64,000 nt of DNA from assembly GCA_973895155.1 (NCBI GenBank), contig OZ316897.1, positions 23,126,001-23,190,000 of the forward strand, in the 5' to 3' direction. Positions 1 through 20,437 of this stretch are shown piece by piece. Each line of letters starts with the position of its first letter. Position 1 is the first letter of the stretch. This DNA comes from Marsupella aquatica (taxonomy: Eukaryota > Marchantiophyta). The translations under genes and the position numbers were made by a program. The notes below the pieces were generated by a model. The model was not told the origin of the DNA. It did not search any database and was given only the letters and a program-made list of their open reading frames with translations.

Positions 1-1651
1 CAAGTCAGAGCTTGCTATTATCAAAAATGCATACTTCCCTTCTCCCTGAATGCTACTTCACTTCCCCACGGAGTTCCCAAGTAATTTAGTACGCACCAAG
101 GAGGATGTACACGAACAACTCTTCCAACTTCCAGCTGAAAGTCTCCGGTCATGTTCGAGGAGAATAAGACGTCAACGATGGTCAAGTTGTCCACACAGTC
201 TACCGGCGTCACAGGTGCGTGACTAGCATCGTTCCATTCCTGTTCAATATTAAAACTCAACACCCTTGAGGTTGACTCTAGAGGCAAACTATGCGTTGTC
301 AGAGATTCCATTCCTGTTCAATATTAAAACTCAACACCCTTGAGGTTGACTCTAGAGGCAAACTATGCGTTGTCAGAGAATCAAACCTCGTACTTGGGTA
401 TTGTTTATAAAGTTTGTAAATCATTTGCAGACTCTCTATTTCATTTCTTCCAATTAGAGATTCTTAAACTAAAAATTCAGGAAGTTGCAAAATGTTGCAT
501 ATACAGAGCTTGACCGTAATCAGGCCTTTCAGTCGCAACTCTAATGTGAAATGATTAGGAAACGTGGCCAATCTGTTTAGCCTAATTTTCAGAACTATGT
601 TTTACCGCCACTATTGATATAAGAAGATACAGGATCAAAGTGGCTGCAACTGTCTGATTATTGTCTCTGTTAACATTGGTTTTAAGATCTAATCCGTTAG
701 TTTATAACTTGGAAAAACTTGAGATCTCAAAAGAGAAAAGCACTGTCTAATGTGGCATTCTGCATCAACAGAAAAAGGAATTCTCCACCAGGAACTTAGA
801 AACGAAGCACAAACCGGCGGTGATTGCAGGACTTCACAATGACAAGCTATTACTTGTCCTTCCAAATATTTCCCCAATATCAGCACCTCTAAGCATCGTG
901 AAAGTCCTGCTAAAATAAAATTACATGAACATTTGCTAAAAATCAGTTGAAATACATCCTGCTTTATGATTGATGATTGCAAACGACTGAATTGAAAATA
1001 AAGCCTCACCTCTGCGACATTCAAAGATGCAAAGAATTGTTGAAAGGTAGGTCTTTAAAAAATATTTCTTTTGTTCATTGACATTATTGACATAAGAACA
1101 AACGTTTCGCGGCACTCGTCACGATATAGCTCAAAATCTTGAGTGACGTCGGAAGATGCTAGTACCACGCGATGACTGGCTCGACGTCAACAATTTCTGA
1201 AACTGTGTTTGCTCATCCGTTAACTCTTGCAAAGCATTTTGTAGTACTTTTGAGAAGCCTGACCTGTCTCACACAGCGTCACCAAACAACAAACCAACGA
1301 TCTTAAACACGGAAAACATTCGTAGTGTAACTATCCGAGTCCCTCCTAAGATACAAGTGCACATCCTTGTCCATATTCTTAAGTAAGGCACCAAGAATGA
1401 AAAATTCAGGAAAGGTTCCCGAAGTCCAAGAGAAAGCGAGTCAACAAATAAGGAGGACCTGATAAGTAGCCAACTCGACATTGAGTATAATCGTCAAGAA
1501 TTGATGATCAATAACGAAAATCCCCATTCCCACCAGGATCCTAACCCACGGGAACTAATGGGCATTCAAATTCTTCAGCCTTTCGACGGAGACTATCTAC
1601 AAAACAGATGAAGAGTGTAGCCATGGGATCTTGTTGAAAGAAGTGAGAAAA
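1..1651. other. Left flank without a recognised gene
   Basis: I see no recognisable protein or RNA gene here. The open frames are short and lack convincing ATG or splice context. The one clear structure is the 74-bp tandem duplication listed separately. Some of this DNA is probably the 3' untranslated and downstream region of the minus-strand gene whose stop codon lies at 1652. Confidence 0.5.
232..379. repeat. Exact 74-bp tandem duplication
   Basis: Bases 232-305 are repeated without a mismatch at 306-379, starting TTCCATTCCTGTTCAATA and ending GTTGTCAGAGA. Perfect identity points to a recent replication-slippage or repair event, or to an assembly artefact. Confidence 0.9.
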
Positions 1652-4600
1652 TTACAGAGCCTCTTTGGAGTTGGGTCGATCTGTGCTGGCTGCATTTGTT
1701 TCACCAGGAGCATCCAATTCTAGACCTTCTTCAAATCGTTCCCATATCAAGGACGTAGAGTTGACAGGAGGAGCTGAGGCATCCTGCTTTGGGGATTTCT
1801 TCCGTGGGAAAAGCATATTGGATAACCACTGACCAAAATGGACCAATTATACAGCTCAAAGTGCAAGCACCCAAGGAATCCAACTCATTCATCTTGCGGC
1901 CAATACTAGAAACACATTAATGGAATCATCTGAAATCGTGAGGATGTTAAGCACTCCACTTTTCTAAGCATCAGGGTTTAACAACATTATTTTCTTGAAC
2001 ATTGATTTCAGATTATGATACAGCAAACAAATCCAGCAAGAAATAGGGGCACAGAGGGAAGTAGCATTGGTATTTGCTCCATCCAAAACTTCCACGATTG
2101 ATGTTAACTTTCAAGAACTCCACCAGACAAAAGAATCAAAATGAGAACCTGAAGATGACCGCTACGGCCGTAGTGTTCCACGATGTCGTCTTCAAGTGCT
2201 GACGGATCCCTTACATTGCTGGAAGCAGACGTCTTCTCGTGAGTGTGCTGCCTACCGTCTAATTTGTTTCCCTGCATTTCTTGCACGCATCAGAGTCACA
2301 TCAAATATTCCTCACCTAGACAGCATTGTTCCCTGTCAGATTTTGCCGGTAGTGTAACTCAATTACTCTCATGCCCGTAACTAGTCTCAATGCAGAAGAG
2401 CTTGCAGAAGTCACGCAACAACCAAACATTCAAACAAGGAATTCATCAAGTCGTGTGATATGATTCCCATGGTGTGGAATACTAATTGGGGAGCGAAGTG
2501 AGCAATCTGAAGATCAGAAAATTACTCTGAGGGGTTGGTGCGGGAGAAGAGTGGAAGGGCCAGCGGCTGGGGACTGTTGGACCAGTTCTTGAAGTCGAAG
2601 TGCTAGAGGAATACCTCTAGTTTCCAGACTCAGTTCACTGTTTTGAAATCTTGCCCGTATATAAGCGTCACTGTCACCTGTCTGTCCAATTGGCTCTTGG
2701 ACCTGCTCAGCGGTGATACATTTTAGAGAACCATTAGTAGTAACACAACAAGGTAGATAAGGAAAGCGCGTTTACAGGAAAGCGCATCACTTTAGATGAG
2801 CCAAATCAGTTTATCAGAACTTGGAGCTCCTACGGCCAAAAATTCCCTCCCATGACCCCGATTCTGCTTCAATTTCAATGGTCGCCACGTAAATTCTCAA
2901 CTATTGATGAAAATTCGAAAGGTAATTTTGACGATCAAATGGCAATGAAATGTTGACTGGCAAGATGTGACCAAAATTTCTCTTTATAATATGATTCTCA
3001 GATATGTACTCATCATCAGGACACTCGAGGTAACACTCAAGCCTTCAGTAAAGTAATTGAAGCATTCAAAATCAAAACCCCTTGATATTAGATTCCTGAG
3101 GAGAGCATGCGTTGAAAACTAATCAGTGTGTGCCATTGAAATGTCACACTTCGAGGGTTTGGGTTCCTGTCTTGGACCAAGCTTATATAAACAAATAATA
3201 ATGATAAAAATAATAGAGTATTACGGTGCATTTTCCTCATCAAGCAGAGTAGGCAAGTCTATCAAGCGACACACAACTGTGGGTGACATAATGTTATTTG
3301 TCAGGGTATGTAATAACTCCTGGGATGACAAATCAAGTCTGTAGATAAGATATTTACTCTGAGTTGCGGATGAGGAAGACAAGTTAATGGCGCCACATCC
3401 TGGGCCTGTTGGACCAGTTCCTGAAGTCGATGTGCTAGAGGAATACCTCTAGATTCAATCTTAGAGTTACTGTTTTGAAACCTCTGGAATGGATAACCGT
3501 CGCTGTCAACTGTCTCTCCAATTAGCTCTTGGAGTTGCTGGGCCAAAGAGAGAGTTTTCTTTCCGAGTGGCTCGGGAATAGACACCCTGGAGTCGCTCGT
3601 CGAAAATGGCGTTGCTGTGAAGCAACGACAAAAACAGAAAAAGCAATAGTTCAGCAACATAAAACCCCCGACGATGTTCATGAGATGTCATGCGCTTGCC
3701 AGTCGGCGTCTCCCTTGATTGCACAGAAATAGAGCTACCTTTCCAGTTGGTTGATGATAAAAGTTTTTCATTACAAATTAAAGCCATCCTTTCTTCTATC
3801 CGGTTCGCCTCTTGTTCGGAAGGAACCTCCAAGGCTGGGCCCAATGGGCGATGCCCACCTTCATCTCCTGCTGTTGAGCCTCTTGGTAACGCACCTAGAA
3901 CAGCTGGCTCAATGCAATTTCTTGAATCCTGTCTCCACAAATATGTATATGGTAAATGTTGAACTGAAACCGAAGTAATCGTCGGCTACTTTGAGCTGCA
4001 TTCAATATTGTCTGAGTGTGATTGCACCAGAAGTAGCAGCGGATACATTACTTTGGTTTAAGGGAATCTACTGTGAGACCTTTGCTACCTCTACACTACA
4101 GAGTCAATAAACTGGAGAAACTATTTACCAAACTGGTACCTGGAGTCCTCCACGAACCTCATCCTGCGAGTCCCTGATTTCATCTTCCGATTCATCCAGC
4201 CCTGTTAAACTCAAAATAAACAAGGAAATAGTTCCACGTCTGAATTGCCAGTGACATAATTCAGTTTGTTACGAAAGCTCAGTTGAGTACTCCAGGTGAA
4301 AATTACGACCATGATTAGCACAAATCGTCATTTCTAGAAAAAAATTAAGGAGGAGTGCGAAAGCAGTATTAATTGAGAGTTTAGACAACTACCGGAGTGG
4401 CACTCTAGTATGAGCCCGTTTCAAATTTGATCATGCAGAGAATGACAGTAACCACACAAACCAATGTCTTTCGTTTCATATTATGAGTTTCTGCACAATC
4501 TAAGCAAAATCCTGAACTCTTCACAGGGTAGGTCGTTGTCGACGGGAAAAATGGGCGAGATGTCCTACCGAAGGACTCTTGCTTCGTTAATGAGAAGCAA

Positions 4601-4826
4601 GAAGCTCCATCATCGTCATTTTTCGATGGGACAGTCTTTTGGCGTTTAGGGTCCAACTGTACATACAAAGAAAATATTAGAATAATCCTGACGTCCGAGA
4701 ATCTCTTCCGGCTTTAGCACAGAATGCGTTACTTTATAAGATAATGACTGACAACCTGTCACAGTGTTGTGGTGCGAGATATAGAGTGCAAATACTTACC
4801 CCACGGGGTCCAACCGAGGAGCTCAT
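1652..4826 (-). CDS. Unidentified spliced gene with a duplicated exon
   Basis: I do not recognise the family. Likely minus-strand exons are 4826-4800 (ATG, starts MSSSVGPRG, donor GTAAGT), 4656-4462 (65 codons, basic/Ser-rich, contains FCLDCAETHN), 4201-4140 (acidic DESEDEIRDSQDE in one frame), about 3944 to 3660, 3614-3358, 2702-2526, about 2279-2149 and 1828-1652 (starts WLSNMLFPRKK, ends RPNSKEAL, stop). The 3614-3358 and 2702-2526 exons are related copies carrying GIPLAxRLQELVQQ. The frame joining the 4201-4140 exon to its neighbours is not settled by eye: continuing the frame of the first two exons would soon hit a stop, so an exon may be missed or a splice misplaced. The protein looks low-complexity, polar and probably soluble, with no membrane segment in the confident exons. 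A regulatory or scaffold protein is possible, but no function is assigned. Start choice rests on the clean ATG-exon-GTAAGT unit. Confidence 0.45.
2526..3614 (-). repeat. Duplicated exon pair
   Basis: The exon ending at 3358 and the exon at 2702-2526 are clearly similar over about 170 nt. Both encode (T/V)DSD followed by RFQNS, GIPLA, RLQELVQQ and a Pro-rich end reaching LR, and both finish at the same splice position (CTCAGA before GTAA). This is an internal exon duplication in the unidentified gene. The copies have drifted, so it is older than the 74-bp duplication at 232. Confidence 0.75.
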
Positions 4827-5470
4827 GCGATCATCACCTCCGGCACCAGCACGAACTTTCGAGGTGCAAACAATTAATCGGGAGTGCTTTCAAGACTTTC
4901 CAGACGAGGAACCACGACAACGGTCCCATAAACTACGGCATACTACTATTGTGCGTCGTACACTTGACAAGTTCCGACGCCTTCCGACGACTTCGCTGCA
5001 CTCATTTCAGGGTTACGGAGGAGCATTTCGGGACGAGTTCGAGCCTGTTTCCAACCACGTCCAGCCTCGCTTGAGTTCACGTGTACGGACTAGTAAAACA
5101 GCGGCAGCCAACTATCCGTCCCCAAGAATCGACCGACTCCCGCCGTTGAGGGACGCTTTAAAGCAGGCTGAAGATGCCCCAAAAATTCGAAGTGTCAAAA
5201 CCATACTTAACCTACCATCCCCTCTGCCCTCTCCGCCATTCTTAGTGCGCGACGAACTGACCCTTTTACCGCCTGTTGTTGCCCTTTACTAATTGCGTAC
5301 TCCACTATCGCTCCTCTCGCATCTCCATGTTTCATGGGTTTGTTACTTCTGGGTTTACTTCTCGGGCATAATTTGTTTTCCGTGGATTTGTTTCTAGTGC
5401 GTTTGTGACCCAGAGAAGACCTAGACCAGTTCGAGCAGAAGGTCGAGAATAAATTGATCCAGCAACGAAC
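4827..5470. other. Upstream region of the first gene
   Basis: This stretch probably contains the promoter and 5' leader of the minus-strand gene starting at 4826. A plus-strand open frame of 182 codons runs through 4744-5292, but it overlaps the first exon of that gene antisense, has unremarkable composition and resembles nothing I know, so I do not call it a gene. Confidence 0.4.
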
Positions 5471-5487
5471 AATTTGAAGGCCTTCCT

Positions 5488-6150
5488 GGACAAGTTCGAT
5501 CACAATAATTGATCGACCAGAGAAACAACTGAGGCCTTCCCGGACCGATTCGAGCAGAAATTCCTGGACTGGATCGACCAGAATTTCGACCAGTTGGACA
5601 AGTTCGATCACAATAAATTAATCGACCAGAGAAACAATTGAGGCCTTCCCGGACCGATTCGAGCAGAAATTCCTGGACTGGATCGACCAGAAATTCGACC
5701 AGTTCGAGCAGAAGCTGATCCAGCAGAGAAACGATAGGGAGGCGAAGTGATGCAGTAAGAAGTAGGTTTCTTGAGAATTGCTCGACCCGATAGGTTCAGC
5801 GTCCTTCGGATCCACAAAGTGCTATGCTCCTCTCCCTATGACACTCGTTCCCCAGAAAGTAGGTTTATTTCCGCAAACTCCTAATGTTCATGGCGGGGGG
5901 CGGGGGGCGAATTCAAAGCTATTGCACTTGACTCGAATGTAAGAAGCATTGTGGATGCTGCGGTGACGTAGCCTACAACCAACACTATCGAAGTTGGAAA
6001 TGTTATTGTGCTCTTGCTGAAATGACTCAAAGCCTTCCTGGACCAGTTCGAGCCGATAAATTGATCGAGCAGAGAAACAATTTGAAGGCCTCCTGAACCA
6101 GTGTGAGCAGAAATTTTTGAACAGGATCGACCAAAAGATCGAGAAAATCA
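5488..6150. repeat. 108-bp tandem repeat with coiled-coil-like reading frames
   Basis: A unit beginning GGACAAGTTCGATCACAATA at 5488 recurs at 5596 with an offset of 108 nt and a 1-nt indel. A diverged third copy lies at about 6030-6150. On the plus strand the unit reads as D/E/Q/K-rich peptide such as LDQFEQK, FLDWIDQKF and KLIQQRN, which would form a heptad-like helix. Stop codons after each unit break the frame. It is either a decayed coding minisatellite or the exonic repeat of an unrecognised gene. Confidence 0.7.
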
Positions 6151-6170
6151 AGGCGGTCCGCAGCCACAAC

Positions 6171-7089
6171 TAGCATCTAATGTATCATTTCATATGTAAC
6201 TTACCTGCATAAGAGAGATTACAAAACCTCTGCCAAGTACTGGACGGAGGCGGAAGTAGAAGTGATGGAAAGCTGGAGGAACTTTAAACTTGTGCTGTGA
6301 ACAGATTCTTCATCCCTCCCCTTACACGCTCACTTGACTTTAGAATACTAGATACTTGAAGTCACCCTGGCAGCTACAATATGCAAGCTTTAGGGTCTCG
6401 AGCTTATGCATCTCGAGATTATTCAAATCAAGTTTGCACAACGGATTAGTGTGGAAGTGTCGTAGGATTGCTCAGACATAACTCAGGGTATGAAGTGTTT
6501 CCAGAATACAAGGGCCATCAATTTGAACTTGAAAAAGAAAAGTTGTAGGTGGCTTAACTCCACCGATTCCTCGCACTAGAAAAAATTCATGACAAAACTG
6601 CTAAAGGGTCAATGCCCTTTGACCTTACAGAAGGTCTTCATAGAGGATTAAATCGTGGCTCTCAGGCGGGTGACAAATGGTTTCACACAATTGTGAGCGA
6701 TGTGGACAAAGCTCTGCTCAATGCGTTCACTAAGTCTCGCTCTCACAAATTAAGCGAAGTAGGTTCACAGGAAGTAAGGGAATTAACATGGGGCAGTATT
6801 TCCTAACAATCAAAGTAAGGATATCAGATCAAATGCAGAACTCGGGTCATTCCTCATGTACATATGTTTCATGAGTGCCCACCATTGTCCGAAAGAAGAA
6901 AGCCTTTAAATCTCAAGGTCAAGCTCTTACGGACCATGCACTCCCCATAGCAAACTGGTGATCTGTACATGGTGGGCGTCTGCGTATATTGTACCTAGCT
7001 AATTCGCATGTCCCGTGCGTTGTTTGTAAGAACTGAAGAAATACGCTTCGGGTTCTTGCGCATGGTACCGTTCGCATTCTGCAGCATTT
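6171..7089. other. Intergenic stretch
   Basis: I see no supported gene here. A 64-codon plus-strand frame at 6612-6806 has no family resemblance or splice context. The right part is likely the 3' untranslated and termination region of the tubulin cofactor D gene, which ends at 7090. Confidence 0.5.
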
Positions 7090-14923
<7,834 letters not shown>

Positions 14924-15994
14924 GCTGAGGAACTTTTCAAACCTCTCGACTGATTCCTCAAAACGACTCCCAGCGTTGAGAGCTCTGACCCCGAACTCGT
15001 TCAGTAGGCACCTTGTGGTCACACTGGTGCCTGACAATACTGCACAAGACGACTCCGGTAGTGCCAAGAGGAACCGGTGCAATGTGGCGGAGCCAGCATT
15101 GTTATTATTGCAACAACGTACGCGCTTGCGAAAACGGAAATGCTCCTTCGAACTTCCGCAATGCAAGAAAGCTTTGTGCTACGACTGTACTCAGTGAGAC
15201 GAGCGGGCTCAGCTGATCAGCAACTTCCAGTGCTAAATAACGACATTCACTCTTGGGAACTCCCCCACCCATTGGGCCCATCTTTTCCCGTCTGTGTGGA
15301 AAGCTTACGAAAGTGTCTCGCAGAAGAGAAGCTCGGATGGATCACATTGTTTAAATGAGGACCCAAGATAGACCGCCGTAACTTGAATGGACTATACTGA
15401 AACATTATTTCAGCTCAGATAGCATATTTTCTCTACGATTTCACTGCCAAAAGGTTTTGGCCCATATAAGCATCAACTTAGTTTCTCTGTTCACTTCGAC
15501 ACTCTTCAGACCAAAGAAAAGGTAAGCAGTTCTATCATGACAGTTCCAAGTGATGATGATTGAAAGACACATCTCTCTATGCTATCTTGAGTTGAAAATC
15601 AAGTTTAAGTACAATCTATTTATTATGACCCCCATGAAAGGTCCCCGGCAAATTCCCTGCCATGAGATTGCGCCACATAAGCACAACTAGCCATAAACAC
15701 GAAAGATCTTATTTTTAATAGTAACAAAAGCGCACATTCATGTTTGTGGCAAAAGCAACATAATTTTTGGGGCACCATGCCATAAGTATTAAGCATGAAA
15801 AAAATCATAATACGAAGGAAAAGATGTCATTTAATAAAATAAAGTTACCATTGTAATGTTTGTCAATGATATATAAGTGTTTTATATAGAAATGTTTGTA
15901 TGTTTTAATTGTTTGTAAGTTTGAAAAAATCAATCAATAAAATTGTACATAGTTAGAACCCCTTTGGCTCCACATTGTAAAACTAAAAATAATC
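14924..15994. other. Upstream flank of the cofactor D gene
   Basis: This should hold the promoter and 5' leader of the minus-strand gene. The frame in phase with its first ATG is open to about 15166 and reads like possible protein, including LNEFGVRALNAGSRFEESV. It may be an N-terminal extension supplied by an unseen upstream exon, or chance. Nothing else is recognised, and the right half becomes AT-rich. Confidence 0.4.
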
Positions 15995-16445
15995 AATCTC
16001 CTTAGTACTTGATGAAGTCTATTAATGTTCGATTCATTGGAAAGCTCAAGATAAAGATTTAGAAACTCATGACCTCTTTAGTACTGTCTTGATAAAATTT
16101 CTCAATGTCACACTCATTGGAAAGCTAAAGTAAAATTAAAAACTCATCATTTCCTTAGTACTTGACAAAATCTAGTAATAATTCATTGGAAAGCTAGAGA
16201 AATTTGGATATTCATGATCTCTCTAATTCTTGACAAATATTCCCAATGTCACATATTAGAAAGCTAGAGAGATTGAAAAGTTCATGATCTCTTTAGTATC
16301 ATGACAAGATCTTACATGAAATTTGTCAATGTTGGAAAACTAAAAGAATTCATGAACTCGTGATAAAACATTCTTATTGTCACACTCATCGGAAAGATAG
16401 AGAAATTCAAAAACTCATTTGGAACTTGATAAAATTTGTCAATCC
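15995..16445. repeat. Degenerate tandem repeat, about 75 bp per unit
   Basis: Five to six imperfect units each carry CATTGGAAAGCTAGAGAAA-like text, then CTCATGATCTCTTTAGTA, then CTTGACAAAAT. The units differ by indels and substitutions. This looks like an old AT-rich satellite or the internal repeat of a decayed transposon; no reading frame is maintained. Confidence 0.7.
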
Positions 16446-19359
16446 GAGGCTCTTTGGAAACCCTTTCTTGATTAAGAGATGTCACAATCTCGTTACCGTC
16501 ACAAACTTAGCCACTGCAAATTGATCTCTTTGATTACGTCGCCATCATTTTTCCGTCACGCTTGCTTCCCGGCTTGAATTATTCGCATCCCTCCTGTCTT
16601 CAATTAAAGCTCACTCTGAACATAGGTTGACGCCAAATGCAGCCTCTATGTCGAAGAAACAATCGTTGGTCTCCCCCTCACACCATAGCTCTCTTAAATC
16701 AAAAAAACTTAAAAAACATTTTTGTGAAGTGATGGCTCGTCCGTTTTGTGCGATCTTCCCACCAAAACGAGAAGCGCTCTTTCACCAACAGTTGAGGGTT
16801 GTCCTCTAGTTTGTCTTGTGGCGGTAATGCTCAATGTAACTCACAAACAATCAATCAGGAATGGAAGAAACATGATTTCTCCGATGTGTAAGCAAAAACC
16901 GTCAAAAAACTCAATTTCTTCACATTCAATCTTCCATTTGATAAACCAGAGTTCATTTCAACAGATCGATCTCCTCCATCTTTTGAGCGTTCTCTTTTGT
17001 ACAAGCACACACCAAGACCACCGGGAGACTCAAAATCATCAGTTACCGCCTTGCTGGAAATTTCAGTCACAAAACCCTCCGTGGTGCCCGATGTTGCACA
17101 TGTGAAGTCGCTCCTTAGCGAGTTGGCAATGGCAAGCAGGAAGGGTTTATGAAAGGAAGAGTTGTGGAGTTTCCAGTTCTCAATGTTCGATAGATGATGC
17201 GGAACCCTCCACCAAGCTCTCCAAGGTCCACTCACTAACATTCGACACAACGTTCTTTCGCAAAGCACAATGGGGCGCAAACACATGGGGCACGGACACT
17301 CGATAGTTCCCTTCACAAAAACCCACTTTTCTATGAGAAAGCACACTCACCCTAACCCAAGACTTAGTGCAAGCAGGCATGTAAACAATAATACAGGGCC
17401 CGTTTCTGTTGAGGTGAGCCGTTGAGTTTGATAAGTTTGCAAAAGAGTCTTGATGTAGGGGAACTATGTGGACTTAATTAGGCAACAAAGGTACCAATTT
17501 GGATGAGGGTTAGGGATAACTTTAAATAAATCCCTTTGGTGACAAAGATGAGGCCACTTAATCAGTTGTGCCCCACTCACCCCCCCTGCGCCTCGTGGAA
17601 TTACCATTATCAAAAGTACCCATGATTTAGACTAAAACCAATGACCTGCTAGAGTGTTGACTGTGGCAATTAGTGCCCCTAACTGAAATAAAAGGACACT
17701 AGTTGACAATTTGGAATATATCATGACATGGAAAGTGGACCTAGGGTTATAGTGATGCATTAGTTACGGTTTAGAAGTTAAAGTTGTTGTAAAGTATTGC
17801 TTGGCATTAGAAACCACCCTAAGCCTTCAATACTTCAGGCTCAAGCCTTCAATACTTCAGGCTCTTTGAGGTAGCATACGTGGTCAAGTACAGTTGTACC
17901 CTAAGTTATGAAAAGTACCCGTTACATGGATCTTTACGGGGCAATCTTAGTTAACGTTGGTGATACAAGGCATGTTCCCTAAGCACTTAGGCCAAAAAGT
18001 AGCATGTCGTAAGGTCCTTCTGAAGCATACTCTTATCATGAACCCTTGTAAGACTTTGTATTATCCTAGTCTTTGTGTGGACCTTTACCCTGGATTCCAA
18101 GAAAAAACCCAGGAAGGGGTTCAAGAGGATTCGGGACTGGCCAGGAAATAAAGAGGAACATGCATCATTTGGCCCCTTTTGGAGCCGTAATGTGACAAGT
18201 TTATGTGTCGGGCAACACATAAACTTGCTAGTTAGTTCAAACTGAGGAGAAAGAGGCTCGCAGGGTGAGTTAAAAAAGGAAAACAAGGGTAAAGAAAAAA
18301 GTAAATAAAAGAGAAAATAATAATATTAAGTTGACAAAAATGAAAGAAAGAATGTGGAGGAAAATAGGAGAATGGGCAAGAAAAAAGGAGAGCCTTTTGC
18401 TTTTTTGAAGGGTCGGGGCACTTTTTCATGATAAGAAACTTTTGCTAGCCTAAAATATTTGCATTTTTTTTGCCATTAGAAGTTTTAACCCAATAATCTT
18501 GCCAAAGTGTTCTGCCCAATTTTGCCACATATCTTGCCACAAGTGCTCAATTCTCTCTTACTACCCATATGCACAATGCCCCTCGATGTTTGAAGTGACT
18601 TCTACAACATTCACTATGATAGATTTCACAGAATGACAACACGACTAGACAGATAATCTTACTATATAATTGCAAACAAAAGAGGGCTATGGTCTAGAGT
18701 GAAGCCTCTAGACTGTAACTCAAATAAGGACAAAATGTATAATGACTTTGAATAAGACATTCTAAAAGGTACAAAAAATAGGCATGCAAAGATAATGAAA
18801 AAGAGTATTTTTATTTTTATTTTTTTGTTTTCAATTCTATTTACTTTCAAGGAACGGATAGTCAGGCTAGTGGTTTTTAATACTACAATCATCAAGTAAT
18901 ATAACATGGAATCCTGCCAAAATAGTGTTGGAGGTATAGGGATGACATTGTTTTTTGTTTTTAGTTTGGGTTTCCAGTCAAATTCACAGGCCAAGTTCGA
19001 CCCTTGCCCACCCCTTCCCCAACTTTCATGTTTTTCTAAAGTAAGGTGCGAGGTGACGTCAACATTTTTTTCCCCATTTGTGAGTGTAGGCAAATTGTTG
19101 TGGCAAGGTGATTCAACCTTGCACAATGTTTCTTTTGACCCTCATTTAAATTTTACTTATCTTTGTCGACCATTTTATTTTCTTTGCATCACCCAACATA
19201 TTTTTATTTTTTGCTACAAAAGATTTTTTTTCCTTCCCTGTGGAATTAGTTTTCCTTGCACCGGCCACTTTTGGTTGACAATCTTTTGTGTCAACCAAAA
19301 CATCCACGTTGACAATAGCTTGCATCCCATTTATTTGAGTGATTATTTTCTTTCTTGAG
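16446..19359. other. AT-rich repeat DNA without a recognised gene
   Basis: Several open frames exist. The longest are on the minus strand at 16855-17346 and 18662-19126, and on the plus strand at 18906-19358. None matches a family I know and their composition follows the local AT bias. A 22-bp exact tandem duplication lies at 17821-17864. The region is most easily read as old transposon debris between two housekeeping genes. Confidence 0.45.
17821..17864. repeat. 22-bp exact tandem duplication
   Basis: AAGCCTTCAATACTTCAGG followed by CTC occurs twice back to back. It is a short slippage product in non-coding DNA. Confidence 0.85.
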
Positions 19360-20140
19360 GAGAGGGAGTGGGACGAGTGAGAGTGGGATGGAGAGAAGAA
19401 CTATGGGAAAAGGAGTCATGACAAGAGGGACCCTTGTTTTCTGCCTCAGTCTTTGCTTGCACCTTGTGCCCATTTGCTTTCCCTTGCGCCTCGCCCACGG
19501 CCTCCTTCACCTAGGGAGGAGGAGGAAAAAAGTGTTGCATGACCTTCCTTGGACCCCACTATCAGTGTCGCCTGCTTGCACAAATCTCTTCACCTTGCCT
19601 CCATGATATTTTTTTCTTCAATGACTATCTCCACAACATCTTTTGCACAATGACATCTTCTCCGCGAAAGGCATCTTTCGTGCAAAATCTGTTTCATTAA
19701 CACAATGACACCTTTTTGACATGGTATCTTCTACGCAACTACATATTTTCTACGACGATTTCTTATATGCAATGAAAGCTTTTATGCAATGCATGGGTAT
19801 TGAACATGGCCACAACAACTGTATGGCCGGGATGACACATAACTTGTCTCAAGAACTATCTTGAGAAGTCTATCTTTTTTTGCCTCGCCTCCACATCTTT
19901 GCCTTGCATTGACATTTTCTCTCGCTTTGACATATATTTCTCACTGTGACATCTTTATCTCACCTTGACATTTTTTTCTCACCTCTACATCATTTATGTG
20001 GTTGACATCTTTTTTTTCTTGACATCTTTTCCTCACCTCTACATATTTTCTTTTCTCTATCTTTCTCTCAACTCAACATCTTGTTTTATTCTCGACATCT
20101 TTTCTCACTTCAGCAATCTGTGCAACGCAGGTGCGCTGGG
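19360..20140 (+). mobile_element. Repeat element with GACATCTTTTCTC tracts, copy 1
   Basis: The element has a purine-rich left part (GAGGAGAGGGAGTGGGACGA), a middle segment, and a long right tract of loosely repeated (C/T)GACATCTTTTTCTCACCT units. It finishes at GCAACGCAGGTGCGCTGGG, then CTAG. A second copy with the same order lies at 31760-32220. The GCAACGCA...CTAG(T) end resembles the 3' ends of non-autonomous plant Helitrons, but the copy-2 end reads CTAT and no 5' TC end was fixed, so Helitron identity is only a suggestion. The two-copy relationship is seen directly. Confidence 0.5.
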
Positions 20141-20437
20141 CTAGTAGCCTGGAAAGCCGTTTTGAAAAATCATCATCCTATACACTACTTTGGGGCACAC
20201 CCATAGGTTAGAATGTGGCTCCGATGTCAATAGACACGGCCTAGGCCTCATCTCTACCCTCCCGTGGTTGGGCTACTGTAGTTAACTCGAAATTGCACTT
20301 CACGGATGGGCCAAAGCAACAATACACACTTCTGAGCTCGCAGTTGAGATCACCACTGATAAAACTCGGGTTTAAGAGTAAGTAGAAGTTATTTTGTCCA
20401 GACAGAAACGTTTCCGCAAGGGGTCCAGGACCGGCAG
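20141..20437. other. Spacer before the S6 promoter
   Basis: No gene is seen. A GATGGGCCAAAG stretch near 20305 contains TGGGCC, a core often found in plant ribosomal-protein promoters (site II type), so the distal promoter of the S6 gene may begin here. Confidence 0.35.

Noticed and set aside
4744-5292. 182-codon plus-strand open frame
   Set aside because: It runs antisense over the first exon of the minus-strand gene, has no family resemblance, and lacks splice or promoter support.
16855-17346. 163-codon minus-strand frame as a gene
   Set aside because: No recognisable domain and no splice or promoter context. An overlapping plus-strand frame of similar length suggests the openness is chance in repeat-rich DNA.
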